64,000 nt of DNA from Tetracentron sinense (GCA_015143295.1 CM026568.1:14948607-15012606); one strand, 5' to 3'. Counted from the stretch's first letter, positions 42,112 through 55,003 are shown. A program made the numbers and translations. Notes: a model not told the origin generated them from the sequence alone.

Positions 42112-44101
42112 AATTAAGTTTAAAGGGAGAAATAAATTACGGTCTTATTTATTTGTATGCACTACATTTTACTGAAAATGAGGCATGTCCATTCCTATGA
42201 TGTAGTAGTGTAATTTCTTGTAGATGTTTATCCTACAAATGATCTCTTGTATTTTTGTTGAGGTTGAGAATTTTACAATAATTCTCTTAATGAGACTATG
42301 GACCTATTCAGGTCGGAGTGAATATGGAGACGCTCTTGATGACTCACTTTTTTGTGTGTGGAAGCTAGTCACTTCCTATGAGATTACAGGTAATCTCTAA
42401 AGCACACAGTAAATTGAGATTTGGCACAGACTCAAAAGTACAGAGTTAATGTGTATAATTTAGCTCTAAAAGAAGTGTGTGTGCGATGAGTCCGGTTTTT
42501 CCATATGGGTCTGTTAGTTCAAGGAACGTCCACTACATTCTCGGATTAACTTTGATTAGTTTGTACTAAGTGAAAGTTCAAACCCTAAAGGTACTTTATT
42601 TATGCACAGGACTTTCTAGGATGCCTATCCTATAATAATTTAAAATAATTGTTTTATAAATCAAGTGGGGATTTGTTGATTTTGATTTATTAAAATAGAA
42701 TTTTTAATTGGTTTTAATAAAATAAAAGTTGGGTTTTAATGATTTGGAAGAAAACCATTTGGCTGGATTTAAAATGGTGTTTTTACACACTAGTGGTTTT
42801 GGGGAGAAAAAAGTAAGTTTTCAAAAGAAAACTATTGTGGCTTTTATTAGTCCCACATCGGAAATTAATAAGAGTTGAAATCAATTAATAAGTAATCCCC
42901 TCTCCTTAGAGATTATTCTCTTGTGTGTGCTCACACACCGAGTGTGGGTGCACTAGCGAGGTGCATCGCACCAAGCACGACACACGCACGAGCAGGTACA
43001 GGGGCAATGGGCGCTATGAGGCGCACTTTACACTTTGCACGTCGCTTGAGTCGTCTATTCTTTTTAAGAATAGAAGTTAGATCAACGGTGTAGATATGAT
43101 CAGGATTGAGATGATGGTTCGGATTCCGTGATCCGTTACAAATCATGGGTATGTATCCAGGTTCGTTGAACTTGGTGGGCTATTGAATGGGTCAGTTGGG
43201 GAAACCCAAGAGACTCAGTGAATGGGTCGGTTAGGAAGCCCAAGTGGCTCCCAATGCCTAGCCCTCGCCTATATAAGGTGAGGATAAAGATAAGGATTTT
43301 ACAGAAGTTGAAAATCGTATCAGACCTCTACGAGATTGAGCCCATAAAGAGAGCCCGAACCAGAGAAAAAAGCTTCAGAAATCCATTGGAAATCTGAAGC
43401 CCATCTCAAGGTTGAAGACGACTCAACCCAGTAAGCCAAATCACTTATTCAACCAGTCTGTTCAGACCAGTTGATCCTTTGTCACCAAACAGATAAGTGA
43501 TCTGACTATAGTCTGGCAAATTGAGATCACTCTGTAACCAAACAGAGCATTGTCGGGATTTACCAAGAACAAAAGGAGAACTCGTTCAGTGTAGTAATAT
43601 ACTGACCCTTGGGCACTGTTACCAAACAGAGCCCGTAGACAATCTGTTTTCAAATAGTGTGTCTCTTCGGAACTGATTCCAAAATTCTCATAATCTGGTT
43701 TACAGAATCCATACAGATCCAATTCTGGAACTGTGTCAGAATCGCTCCTAGAGAATAATTTTATTTGGCAATCACTTGTGATAGCCTAATTTGGTTTATA
43801 CAATCTGTGTAACCAATTGCAATCCTTGTAAAGAGATAATTAAGACCTTAACTGAAATAATAATTTGTGGGCATCCTAAAAGGAGGTTTAAGTACAGTCC
43901 TTACCAGATAGTGCAGATCTGTAGAGGAACAGATCGATTCCTAGCTAGGTTGAATCCCAATGATAGAGTTGCCTTAATCCCTTGCATAAACGAGAGGCTC
44001 CAACTATCTTTAAGAAGCGTTTATCGCATCTCTTAGCCGAATTTTATTTAGGATAATTCTGTGGTCATCCTGTGCAAGCTGTTTGAACAAATTAACCAAC
44101 A
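42112..44101 (+). repeat. 5' LTR of the copia element at 42112
   Basis: Collinear with 49596-53097: TACGGTCTTATTTATTTGTA near the start, TAGTCCCACATCGGAAATTA at 42849, a TATATAA at 43270-43276, and the end TTGAACAAATTAACCAACA at 44101. The start lacks a clear TG. ORFs inside (43462-43722, 43791-44036) are LTR sequence. Confidence 0.8.
43270..43276 (+). promoter_or_regulatory. TATA box in the copia 5' LTR
   Basis: CGCCTATATAAGGTGAGG; the same motif is kept at 52257-52263 in the 3' LTR, about 1.16 kb from each LTR start. Confidence 0.55.
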
Positions 44102-44109
44102 AATTGAAG

Positions 44110-44768
44110 ATATGTCTACTCCACTGACCACCGTGACTCCACTCGGCCTTCCCTATTAACACAAACCGTTTTGATGGTCGGCTTAATGGGACCAATTTCA
44201 ACCGCTATGAAAACAGATCACGTACTTCATGAGGCAACTAAAGGTTGCTTATGTTTTGACTGATGTATGCCCCGACATTTCTACTGCACTTGGAGCATCC
44301 ACTGCGGAGATTGTCGCTGCAACAACAATTGCACAGAAATGGGTTGATGACGACTACACTTGTCGTTACAACATATTGAACTCCATTTCTGATCAACTGT
44401 ACAATCAGTTTTCCAAGAAGACTAAGGGAGCTAAGGAGGTTTAGGATGCACTGAAGACTGTCTACATGGCAGAAGAGTCTGGAAAGAAGAACTTTAAAAT
44501 TGCGAACCATATTGAGTTCAATATAGAGGATGGAAAGTATATCCTGCCCCAGATTCAGGATTTGCAGAAGATAGCAGATGCAATCACTGCTGGTGGGATG
44601 ACTCTTGATGAGAACTTTCATGTTAGAGTCATCATCTCGAAACCGCCTCCAAATTAGAAGTCTTATCGCTCCAACTTGATGCACAAGAAGGAAGGCATCC
44701 CTCTTGTGGAGTTGATGCACCATTTGAGGGTGGAGGAAGAGTTTCGCAATCAAGACAAGAAGTAGGAA
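44110..44768 (+). pseudogene. Copia gag, N-terminal part
   Basis: Starts about 10 bp after the LTR (ATGTCTACTCC at 44113). It contains the typical gag segments NFNRYEN-like, MRQLKVAYVLTD (44229), YMAEESGKKNFKIANHI and ILPQIQDLQKIADAI, ending at VEEEFRNQDKK near 44763. Early stops break the first 40 codons. The zinc-knuckle part is absent because another LTR begins at 44772. No standard PBS is seen between LTR and ATG. Confidence 0.75.
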
Positions 44769-44771
44769 GAG

Positions 44772-46489
44772 TGATAAGTGCTTAATTTTGCTTAATTATC
44801 CTCATTTAAATAAGCATTATCATACTTCTTTGGTTTATATCTTCATTTTTACACGTAAAGTGGTGTATTCTCTTCTTACCATTGTGTTATCCTCTTTCTC
44901 TTAATTTTCATGATACATTTGCATGTATTTATACATGTCTTGGAAGGCCGCATGCAAAATATTTTTAAGAGAGACTTATTACGTGTATTTATTTTTTGTA
45001 GGAATCCTAACCCCAGATTACTCTCGGGATTCAAGAAGTCCAAAGTTTCAAATAGCCCATGTTCAACTCAAAGATCTAAAGGAGTTAGAGCCCAAAGTGC
45101 AAAGCCCAAGCCAAAAGTCCAAGAAGCCAAGTCTCAAGTCAAAGAGTCAAAGCCCAAGAGCAAAGCCCAAGACCAAGTATAGAAAGATTCTACAACATGG
45201 CTGGAGAATCTTAGGAAGATATAGATTCATATGATTTTGGCATAAAAATGGTGGAACTCTCTTGAATTAGAAAGAAGAAGTGTGCTATATTGATGTTTCT
45301 ATTTCAGAAAAAAAAAAAGGAGAAAACCTATTTTGGTCACAAGAACTCTTTATTTTGGGTGGATTGTGGAATTCAAGCAAGGAGCTTAATGGAGGTCAAA
45401 TAAATCTACAAGAAAGGCAAGAAATTTCGTGGATGGCTAGAGGAGTGCTATTATTTAGCAACCAATCTCAAACAAAGAAAGAGGATTTCCTGGATTCCCG
45501 CCTAATCTGGACAGTACTTACTAATTTGGACATAACTTTTGACTCAAAATTCGGATTAAGGCAAGGTTTGATTTTTTGGAAAGAAGACTTAAAGGAGAAC
45601 AAAATTGTATTTCACGAAGATCTCCTAATTCGGAAGTTTAAGGGGTCAAAACATGTCGTCAAGTGGACGGAAGTGCAATTTTGGTTGGAATTTTGGAATT
45701 AGAAGTTTCTCTTTTGCTTTTTTTTCCTTCTCTTCTTCTCTTTAGTCTATATAAACCTAAAGTGAGAGACTTTTGGTGACTCTCTCTGATCTTTTCTCAT
45801 TCTCTTTTCTCTCTTCTTCTTTTAGTTTTTTTTGGAGTTATTTTATTGTAGTGTTTGGAAAACCATTAAGGAGGATGACAACTCCAAACATGGTTGGCTA
45901 AACACCCTTCTAAGGTTAGGGATTTGAAACCTTTTTCCAATTTATGTGGACGATGTGGATGGTTTGATTATTTATTTTAATTGAATAATTTTCTTAGTTT
46001 GGTTAATTGTTCCTCTCTATATGTTCTTTGATTTCATATGATCGAATGATATATGGAATGCTTGGATCCCCTGTGAGTTGGATACAAAGTGATTTTTATT
46101 TCTCTAATTATTCAATTGAATTTAATGGTCGGTGGTTTTATCATATAATTTTCCATCTAGATTAAATTATTATTTAATTCTAGATGTGTTTTCATCCAAA
46201 TCTAAGCATAAGGAGGGGTAGGTGGATTTTCCTGAAACCTTAGACCTCTTTTTCATTGCTTTACAGTAACAGTGATTTTTGCTCCATTCTCATTGAGTGG
46301 AAAACTGATTTTAAATCTCTTTTTTCTCTAGATTTCGTTTCCTTAATTCTTGTTGCACAATAGTCAATCCCTGTGAATTCGACCCTGTGCTCACCAGATA
46401 CATCAACTGTGTCACTTGTGCACTTGCAAGTATATTATTTTTACTCTTGATTTTATGTCCATTAATTTGGATTAAATTAAGTTGTAACA
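44772..46489 (+). mobile_element. LTR inserted in copia gag, Athila-like
   Basis: TGATAAGTGCTTAATTTTGC to GTTGTAACA, 1718 bp, with a TATA (CTATATAAACC) near 45746. It is followed by AGTTTTTGGCGCTGGTTTCC; TGGCGC... is close to the tRNA-Asp primer-binding site of plant Athila elements. Its end carries the common 'ATCCCTGTGAATTCGACCC' block. The 140-codon ORF at 45280-45702 lies in U3 and is not family-like. No second LTR or coding domain follows, so only this LTR and a few leader bases remain. Confidence 0.65.
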
Positions 46490-46599
46490 AGTTTTTGGCG
46501 CTGGTTTCCTTAATTCTTTAATGGGCTGAGTTGTGAGTTTTTAGAAATCGAGGTTTTAATAATCCAAATTAATTCTTAAAACCATGGTTTCCTTAATTC
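46490..46599 (+). other. Scrambled junction between inserted LTR and copia protease
   Basis: After the PBS-like sequence, 46519-46551 matches the inverse of 50374-50406 (end of another LTR family) over about 33 bp. The 17-mer TGGTTTCCTTAATTCTT occurs at 46502-46518 and 46585-46601, and its core also at 46339 inside the LTR. This points to a repeat-mediated deletion or repair event. Confidence 0.6.
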
Positions 46600-49556
46600 T
46601 TGCTATCATTTCTGAGGTCCTTATGATTGGTGGGGATTTTGAGTGGTTCATCGATACCGGTGCCACTCGTCACGTCTATTGTGACAAGAATATGTTCACC
46701 TCCTACGAATTAGTGGGGGATAAGATGAATATATTCATGGGTAACTCCTCATACTCCAAGGTAGTTGGAAAGGGCTTTGTTAAGCTAGTGTTTACCTCTG
46801 GAAAGTCTTTGACTCTCACGGAAGTCTTGTATGTTCCTGATATCAAGAAGAATTTGGTCTCTAGTGCTGCTCTTAGCAACCATGGTTTTAAGATGGTGTT
46901 TGAGTCAAACAAGTTTGTCTTGACCAAGAATGGAGAAGGGTTATTCTGTCGGTGGCATGTTCAAGCTTAACATTATGAATGAAAACTCCTCTGCTTTTGC
47001 TTATGTTTATGAGTCTTGTGATCTTTGGCATAGTAGATCAGGCCATGTGAATTATGAAATTATTAAATCAATGGCTAATCTAGAATTAATTACTAACCAT
47101 AATAATAACCACCAAGAGAAGTGCCTAGCTTGCAGTAAATGCAAAATTACGAGAACCTCGTTAAGAGTGTTTAAAGGACATCCAATGTCCTAAATCTCGT
47201 GCACAGTGATATCTGTGAAATGACAGATACCCTGGCTAAAGGTGGTAAGAAGTATTTCATCACTTTTATTGATGATGCTTCTAGATATGCATATATTTAC
47301 CGCATTCACTCCAAAGATGAAACGTATAGGATGTTTAAGGCATATAAAACGGAAGTTGAGAATTTCTATGAAGCCAAGATCAAAACTCTGAGATCAGATA
47401 GAGATGGTGAATTCCTGGATACAGAACTCAACAGATTTTGTGAAGAGAATGGGATCCGTCATGAATTGTCAGCTTCGTACACTCCTCAACAAAATAGAAT
47501 TGCTAAAAGGAAGAACATAACATTAATGGAAATGGTCAACACCATGTTGGTCAGTTCGGGAGCTACATATAATCTTTGGAGAGAAGCTTTACTGGCAACA
47601 AGTCATATACTTAACCGAGTGCCCCAAAGAAAGCTGAAGATAACTCCATATGAAGTCTGAAGTATCTGAAGGTGTGGGGATGCTTTGCTCATGCAAAATT
47701 TCTGAATTTGCTCAATCCCAATGTTGGACCTAGAGGAACTGATGCAATACTTGTTGGTTACTCAATGACCAGTAAGGCATAGAGGTTTTTGAAACTAGAG
47801 TCACCAGCTCCACATACAATTGTTGAAACAATCAATGCATACTTTTTTTAGCACATTTTTTCGTTGAAAAAAAACTCAGAATTAGTGGGGGTCCAAGCTC
47901 AGTTAAGTACAAAGAGAAAGAAACCTGAACCAACTGAAACCTCTAAACCTCGAAGGAGTTCTAGAGGAAGAGTTCCAAAGGACTTTGGTCCTGACTATGA
48001 AGTATGTTTGGTAGAGAAAGATCATACTACCTATACAGAAGCCATGTCATCACATGATGTTGTGTTTTGGACGGATGCTATTGCTGACGAGATGCATTCT
48101 ATCATGTCCAACAACACATGGTCTTTGGTGGACCTGCCTCCAGACACCAAGACTATTGGATGCAAGTGGATCTTTAGGAAGAAGATAAAACCAGATGGAC
48201 CAATTGAAAAGTAAAAGGTCAGGCTTGTTGTGAAAGGTTTTAGACAGTGAGAAGGTTTGATTTACTTCGATACCTATGCTCCTTTAGTGAGGAAATCAAC
48301 CATTAGGATGATGATAGCTCTGGCTGCTGTCAATAATTTTATTGTTCATCAAATGGATGTTAAGACTGCTTTCCTCAATGGAGATCTCAAGGAAGAGATT
48401 TACATGGACCAGCTAGAAGGTTACATACTGCCTAGAAATGAGAAGAAAGTATGTAAATTGCTCAAGTTATTATACGGACTCAAGCAAGCACCTAAACAAT
48501 GACATGACAAGTTTAGAAGAATCCTCTTAGCTGATGATTACCAGATCAATAACGGAGATATTTGTGTGTATAAAAAATTTAATGGAGACTCTGTTGTTAT
48601 TATATGTCTGTACGTCAATTACATGATCATCTTCAAAACTGATTTGAATAGTGTTTTGAACACTAAAACATTCTTATCCTCTAGCTTTGATATAAAGGAT
48701 TTGGGTGAAGCCGATGTTATTTTGGGAATAAAAATATTTCGAAGTACTAATGGGATTACCCTGTCTCAGGCGAGTTACATTGAAAAGATTCTCAAGAGGT
48801 TCAATCATTTCGATTATAGATCGGTTCTCATGCTATATGACTCCAGCATTAAGCTGACGAAAAATGAAGGCAGATGTATAGCTCAACTAGAGTACTCCCA
48901 AGTGATTGGCAGTCTTATGTACGTTATACATTGCACCAGGCCTGACATAGCCTATGCAGTAGAAAAGTTGAGCAGATATACCAGCAACCCTTCTCAAGTG
49001 CATTGGGAGGCTCTTCACAGAGTTTTAAAGTATTTAAAGGGTACCATGCACTACGGGTTGCATTATGGGAGTTTTCCCACTGTTGTCGAAGGATATAATG
49101 ATGTGACGTGGAATTCAAAACAAGATGAATTTACCTCGGTGACTGCTTGGATTTATACTCTGGGAGGAGGTGTCATTTCATGGAAATCCAAGAAGCAGAC
49201 TTGTATAACTCATTCCATAATGGAATCTGAGTTTATAGCACTCTCATCTACTGGAGAGGAAGCTGAGTGACTCAGAAATGTATTGGTAGACGTACCAGTA
49301 TGGAGCAAGCCAGTGCTGGCAATCACAATCTATTGTGATAATCAGGCTGCTATGCTTAAGGTATACAGTGTGAATTGTAATGGGAAGTCCAGACAGATAC
49401 GTTTGAAGCATCAACATGTAAGGGGTCAAATTGGTGATGGCGTTTTGGTCATTCAATATGTTAAGTCCAAAGAAAATTTGGCAGATCCTTTATCCAAGGG
49501 CCTTGCAAGAAATATGATCTCATCGACATCGAAGGGAATGGGACTAAAGAACCTGT
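46600..49556 (+). pseudogene. Copia pol: protease, integrase, RT, RNase H
   Basis: Protease WFIDTGATRHV (about 46643). Pre-integrase LWHSRSGHVN and CLACSKCK (about 47125). Integrase IDDASRYAYIY, SDRDGEF (about 47395) and YTPQQNRIAKRKN, where the third catalytic residue Glu is Lys (AAA at 47505-47507). RT from FWTDAIADEMHSIM (about 48070), MDVKTAFLNGD (about 48353); the catalytic box reads YVNY at 48611-48622 in place of YVDD. RNase H ESEFIALSSTGEEAE (about 49225) and DNQAAM to ADPLSKGL (about 49480). Frameshifts near 46930 and 47660 and stops at 48212, 48500 and 49268. Dead. Confidence 0.85.
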
Positions 49557-49595
49557 AATGATATAAGACATAGTGGGAACCCTACTTGATGAGTT

Positions 49596-52500
49596 TCTCA
49601 AGTTCACAGGGAGAAACAAGCTACGGTCTTATTTATTTGTATGCACTACATTTTAATGAAAATGAGGCATGTCCATTCCTATGATGTAGTAGTGTAATTT
49701 CTTGTAGATGTTTATCCTACAAATGATCTCTTGTATTTTGTTGAGGTTGAGAATTTTATAATAATTCTCTTAATGAGACCATTAACCTATTCAGGTGAGA
49801 GTGAGTATAGAGACGCTCTTGATGGCTTACCTTTCTGTGTGTGGAAACTAGTCACTTCCTATAAGATTACAGGTAATCTCTAAAGCATACATTAAATTGG
49901 GATTTGGTAGAGACTCAAAAGTGCAAAGCAAATGTGTAAAATCTACCTCTGAAAGAAGTGTGTGTGTGACGAGTCCAGTTTTTCCATATGGGTCCGTTAG
50001 TTCAAGGCACATCCACTACGCTCTCGGATTAACTTTGATTAGTTTGCACTAAATGAAACTTAAAACCCTAAAGGTACTTTATTTATACACAGGAATTTGT
50101 AGGATGCCCATCCTATAATAATTTAAAATAATTGTTTTATAAATCAAGTGGAGGTTTGTTGATTTTGATTTATTAAAACGGAATTTCTAATTGGTTTTAG
50201 TAAAATAAAAGTTAGGTTTTAATGATTTGGAAGAAAACCATTTTGTTAGATTTAAAATGGTGTTTTTACACTAGTGGTTTTGGGGAGAAAAAACCATGTT
50301 TTCAAAAGAAAACTGTAGTGGCTTTTATTAGTCCCACATCGGAAATTAATGAGAGTTGAAACCTATCGCGCCTCGATTTCTAAAAACTCACAACTCAGCC
50401 CATTATCTATGGTCCGACCTGAGATTTAGAATTCGGGGGTGAGAATTATTAATAATTTAATTTATAATTAGTATTTCAAGTATATTAATTTAGTCTTTTT
50501 TTTTTCGTTTTTCATATAAATAATTATGAAATAAATAGTAAACGAAATTATTTTGGCCTGACATTTTACAGAGACATACTTCTATAAGTCTATGAACTAC
50601 GTATAAAATTTCAAAATTTTCTGATAATGAGAAAATATTTTGCAAATATTTTTCCGAAACTAAACTTAAAATTTCAAGAAAACAACACTGTCGCATTACT
50701 TTTATTTAAAATATTTAAAACTAAAATTTGGTCTCTATACCTATCATGTCTTCCTAAGATATATAAATGAATTCCAAAAAATAAATTTTCTTCCAAAGTT
50801 CATACATCATTCATTAATTTCAATTAAATAAACAAAAACATTAAAAATATCTACTAAAACATGGTCCACTAATTTTGTAATTAATTCTAAATTATGAGAG
50901 AAGTCTTCATATTTCTTCTTCACTTCCAAGCATCCATTACTCCATACCTGAAAATATTGACATGAAGGTCTAGTGAGCTATGAAGCTCAATAGGAACAAT
51001 TAATTTACAATAAAAAGGTATGTAATATAAATAAATTGAAAAATATATAAATTAACATTATGATTCATGCATGTATGATAGCTCGATTTTCGCACTAGTT
51101 CGACCTTACTATCATCACTGATTTTAGTACCATTTTGGTCAAACTGACTATCCCAAGCAAGGGATCTTCCTCGAGGGCTTTAGGGCCTTTCACCCAAGGA
51201 TCCACGATCCTGGCTTGCTCATCATTTTAGGGGCTCTCACCCACGGCATCATATAACCGTCCTTAATGCATCAATCATGCACAACATGCTATTTACAATA
51301 TAAAAATTATTGTATCACATATTTTTCATCTATTCACAAATCTCATGTTATAGATTTCTACATTATTTGTACAATAATAAACAAATAAAAATTATCGCAT
51401 GCTAATATAATTCTGAAAATCTCAAACAACATGTTATCATCTACTTAGAATTTTTTGTAACAATATTATCACTATCAAAGATTTATTTGATTTTTTTACT
51501 ACAGATTAATTATTTAAAAAAATGGCAAAAATCTACCTGGATTTTTTTATCGATTATTGATTTCCTCCCAAAAACTTTCGATTCGAACTTTTCACTCGTT
51601 TTCTCGGGCTTGATTTATGTTTTTCCATAATTCTTATTTTTGCATTTCTTTTTTCTTTCTTGCGATCTCTCTCTCTCTTTCACTCTCTTGTATTTAGTTC
51701 TTTTAAAATTTTTAAAGAGATTTTAAAAGAGATCTAATCTAAATTAACCTTATCTAAACTAATCTCTATCTCCTTAATTTAAATTTAAAACAAATGGTAG
51801 GCTTTTGGCCCATGGGTTTTCCACCTTAGACCCATATTATTTTTTTTTGTTCAGGATATTACAAAACCATAAGTAATGCCCTCTCCTTAGAGATTGTTTT
51901 CTTGTGTGTGCTCACACGCCAAGTGTGGATACACTAGCGAGGTACATTGCACCGAGCGCGACACACCCACGCGCATGTGCACGTGCAGGGGCAATGGGTG
52001 CTATGAGGCGCACTTTACACTTCACGAGTCGCTTGAGTTGCCTATTATTTTTAAGAATAGAAGTCAGATCAACGGTGTAGATCTTATTAGGATTAAGATG
52101 GTGGTTCGGATTCTGTGATCCATTACAGATCATGGGTGTGTGTCCAGGTTCATTGAACTTGGTGAGCTATTGAATGGGTAAGTTGGGGAAACCCAAGAAA
52201 CTCAGTGAGTGAGTCGATTAGGAAGCCCAAGTGGTTCCCAAGGCCTAACCCTCGCCTATATAAGGTGAGGATGAAGAGGAAGATTTTACAGAAGTTGAAA
52301 ATCGTATAAGACATCTATGAGATTGAGCCTAGAAAGGGAGCCCGAACCAGAGAAAAAAGCTCCAAAACTCTATTAGAGATCTGAAGCCCATGTCAAGGTT
52401 GAAGACGACCCAACCCAGTAAGCCAGATCACGTATTCAACCAGTCCGTTCGAACCAGTTGATCCTCTATCACCAAACAAAGAAGTGATCTAACTATTAGC

Positions 52501-53097
52501 CTGGCAAATTGAGATCGCTCTGTAACCAAACAGAGCACTGTCCGGATTTACCAAGAACAGAGAACAGAAGAAGAACTCGGCCAAAATAGTAATACACTGA
52601 CCCTTGGGCACTGTTACCAAACAGAGCCCGTAGACAATCTGTTTCCAAACTGTGTGTCTCTTCAGAACCGATTCCAGAATTCTCAGAATCTGGGTTACAG
52701 AATCCATACAGATCCAATTCTGGAACTGTGTCAAAATCGTTCCTAATGAGTAATTTTTTTTTGGCAATCACTTGTGATAGCCTAATTTGGTTTATACAAT
52801 TTGTGTAGCCAATTGCTATCCTTGTAAAGGGATAACTAAGACCTTAACTAGCATAATAATTTGTGGGCATCTTAAAATGAGGTTTAAGTATAGTTTCTAC
52901 CAGATAGTGCAGATCTGTAGAGGAACAGATCGATTCCTGGTTAGGTTGAATCTCGGGATTAGAGTTGCCTTAATCCCTTGCACAAACGGAAGACTCTAAC
53001 TATATTCAAGAAGTGTTTATCACTCCTCTTAGCCGAATTTGATAAAGGATAATTTTGTGATCATCGTATGCAAGCTGTTTGAACTAATTAACCAACA
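49596..53097 (+). repeat. 3' LTR of the copia element, split by a solo LTR
   Basis: Parts 49596-50363 and 51869-53097 together match the 5' LTR. At the break the 5' LTR reads straight through (GAGTTGAAATCAATTAATAA), proving that 50364-51868 was added later. The preceding CACAGGGAGAAACAAG may be the polypurine tract or the LTR edge. ORFs at 51894-52999 are LTR sequence. Confidence 0.85.
50364..51863 (-). mobile_element. Solo LTR of 1500 bp with AAACC duplication
   Basis: Starts TATCGCGCCTCGATTTC (terminal TG mutated to TA) and ends CAGGATATTACA. AAACC at 50359-50363 and 51864-51868 is a perfect 5-bp duplication and the intact 5' LTR shows the empty site. Orientation minus is inferred from similarity of its end (GGCTGAGTTGTGAGTTTTTA on the minus strand) to LTR-end sequence. 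AT-rich, no gene. Confidence 0.9.
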
Positions 53098-53599
53098 ATG
53101 TGGAGGTAGGACTCATTTGGTTTGGGGAGTGAGTTGCCTCTTACAGCCAAGGTTTAAAATCAAGTTTATGTTGGCAATTTCAGTTCTCCAAATAAAATTG
53201 AAATTTCGAAAAATTTAGATTTCTCAGCGAAATTTTGGAAATTTTACTTTTTAATAATTCAATGAAATTATATTTTTTCACTACATATATCGAAATTTCA
53301 ACAAAGTTGTCCGAAATAATATTTTTTAATTTAATATAAATATTTTTATTTATTTTTAAAATATATTTTTTAATTTTTTAGAAATTTTGATAAAATTTTA
53401 AAATATTTTGATATATCTCGCTATTTTATTAAAAAAAAGTATTTAAAAATAGATTTTTGAAAATTTGGCCAAAATCTGTAAACCCAAAATAATTGTCAAT
53501 TTGAGTTTGTAGGGTGGGAACGAAATTGAAATTTTGCAACATGTAAACAAGATTTCGAACCATGCTTACACCTTATGAAGTAGAGGCATTTAATGTCTA
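53098..53599. other. AT-rich sequence with GAAATTTTGG repeats
   Basis: Many short GAAATTTCG/GAAATTTTGG words in both orientations. Possibly a degraded foldback. No gene. Confidence 0.4.
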
Positions 53600-54213
53600 T
53601 TGAAACCGATGATTTTGAAGATTTTTTTAGTTAGATCACTGTACCTTCATCCGCAATCTCCTTCTCTAGTATTTCTGGGTTATTCCGCAAGCCTGAAGGA
53701 GTTCACAACTTCACTGCATCCTCCTTAGGATTCTTAAATGATTCAGTAAAATAGAACAAGAAGAAGAAATTATGGAAGTAATCAAAGGGAGAGAAGAGGG
53801 AACAATGAAGAACTTGTATTGAACTGACAGCTTTCTCTCAAGAACATTCAAGAACACTTATTGTATCTGGGAGAGAAGAAGAAGACTTCTTCCTCGAAAA
53901 TATCTTTTCCCTCAATCTTAAATCTTTGGAATTCACCTTTTCTGAAATCATTCAAAAGCATCCTCTTCCTCCTCCATACGAGTATTCTTTATTTATAGAA
54001 AATAATTTGAGTTTAATCAATATCTTAAATCAAAATATCTTTGATGTAACATATAACAAACTCTGACATATACCAACTATTTCTTGTTAAGTGGAGCCTA
54101 TGTATTCTATTAAAATGGATGCATTCTGTTAAAATGAGCATATCTGTTAAAAGGAACGTATCTGTTGAGAGGGAGCTCAGCTCATCAAACAACCACAATC
54201 GACTTCTGGTTAT
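53600..54213 (-). repeat. Probable LTR remnant
   Basis: The minus strand shows TTTCTATAAATAAAGAATAC (TATA-like, about 53978-53997), then a CT/GA-rich leader and a stretch rich in TTCTTC, resembling a copia LTR R-U5. Borders and domains not found. Confidence 0.35.
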
Positions 54214-54429
54214 TATAACGACCCGGATTTTCTTACAAAATTCCTGAGGTCTGGATGACCTTTAATTGAGTAGGATTAGTTAAAGATTAATATTAGGGTG
54301 TCACTTTCTCTAATTGGAATCCTTAAAACATCGGGAAAGTGTTTGGAGTGTAACCACGAGTTCTGGTTATCGGATTTGATGTTTGATAATTACTGGTAAA
54401 ACTAAGAGATACCCACCCGGTATTCTCAT

Positions 54430-55003
54430 ACTATGCGTCGGTCCATTACCTGGGCGATTATCTGTCGTATTGACTCCGTCACACATTGATTCGAGTAGCC
54501 TTGACACGTCTTGTACCTGAAACACGGGAAATCCGTAGATTCCGCGATTTCAGTCGGTACCCAATATTTACCGAGTTTTCCAATGGAAATCTTCGAAACT
54601 CACACACAATGTACGGGTCGGTTATTGGGACGATCACCCGTTGTACCGGTTCCATCGCGCATCGATTTGTGAGACTGCGGGGGTCTTGTACATAAGATAA
54701 CCAAGAAAACTAGAACATCCACAGATTGCTGAATTTCAGTCGGGACTCGATATTTATCGGGTGCTCCAATAGAAATCTGTGAAATTTACACCATTGCGTG
54801 TCGGCCAACTATATGGACGACTATTTGTCGTCTCAGCTGTTTATCATCTCAAACAGTGAAACTGTAGTATGTTTTGTGTCTAAAATCAGGAAATTTGTGG
54901 GTTTTACAGTTTTCTTCTGGACTTACTTTTTATTGTCAAAACTCAATTTTTTTTTTGAAATTCGCACAGTAGGTATCGGACTATTACCTAGCTCGGTCAC
55001 CTA
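54430..55003 (+). repeat. Tandem repeat of about 180 bp, three and a bit copies
   Basis: Anchor GTCGGTCCATTACCTGGGCG or relatives start at about 54437, 54616, 54800 and 54971. Each unit also carries a TTTCAGTCGGTACCCAATAT-like block and AATGGAAATCTTCGAAACTC-like block. Confidence 0.8.

Larger units (their letters stand above)
42112..53097 (+). mobile_element. Ty1/copia element (TNT1-like), dead and twice invaded
   Basis: Two LTRs of about 1.99 kb (after removing a later insertion) flank a gag-pol internal region in the order gag, protease, integrase, RT, RNase H. Gag is interrupted by another LTR (44772-46489) and the 3' LTR by a 1500-bp solo LTR (50364-51863). The two LTRs have diverged mainly by transitions, so the element is old. 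No convincing target duplication was found; the 5' border is uncertain by about 15 bp. Confidence 0.85.

Noticed and set aside
42931..43146. Minus-strand ORF repeated at 51912-52133
   Set aside because: Both copies are LTR sequence of one copia element; the repetition comes from the two LTRs, not from a gene family.
45280..45702. 140-codon plus-strand ORF
   Set aside because: Located in the U3 of the inserted LTR upstream of its TATA box, with no recognisable domain and low-complexity composition.
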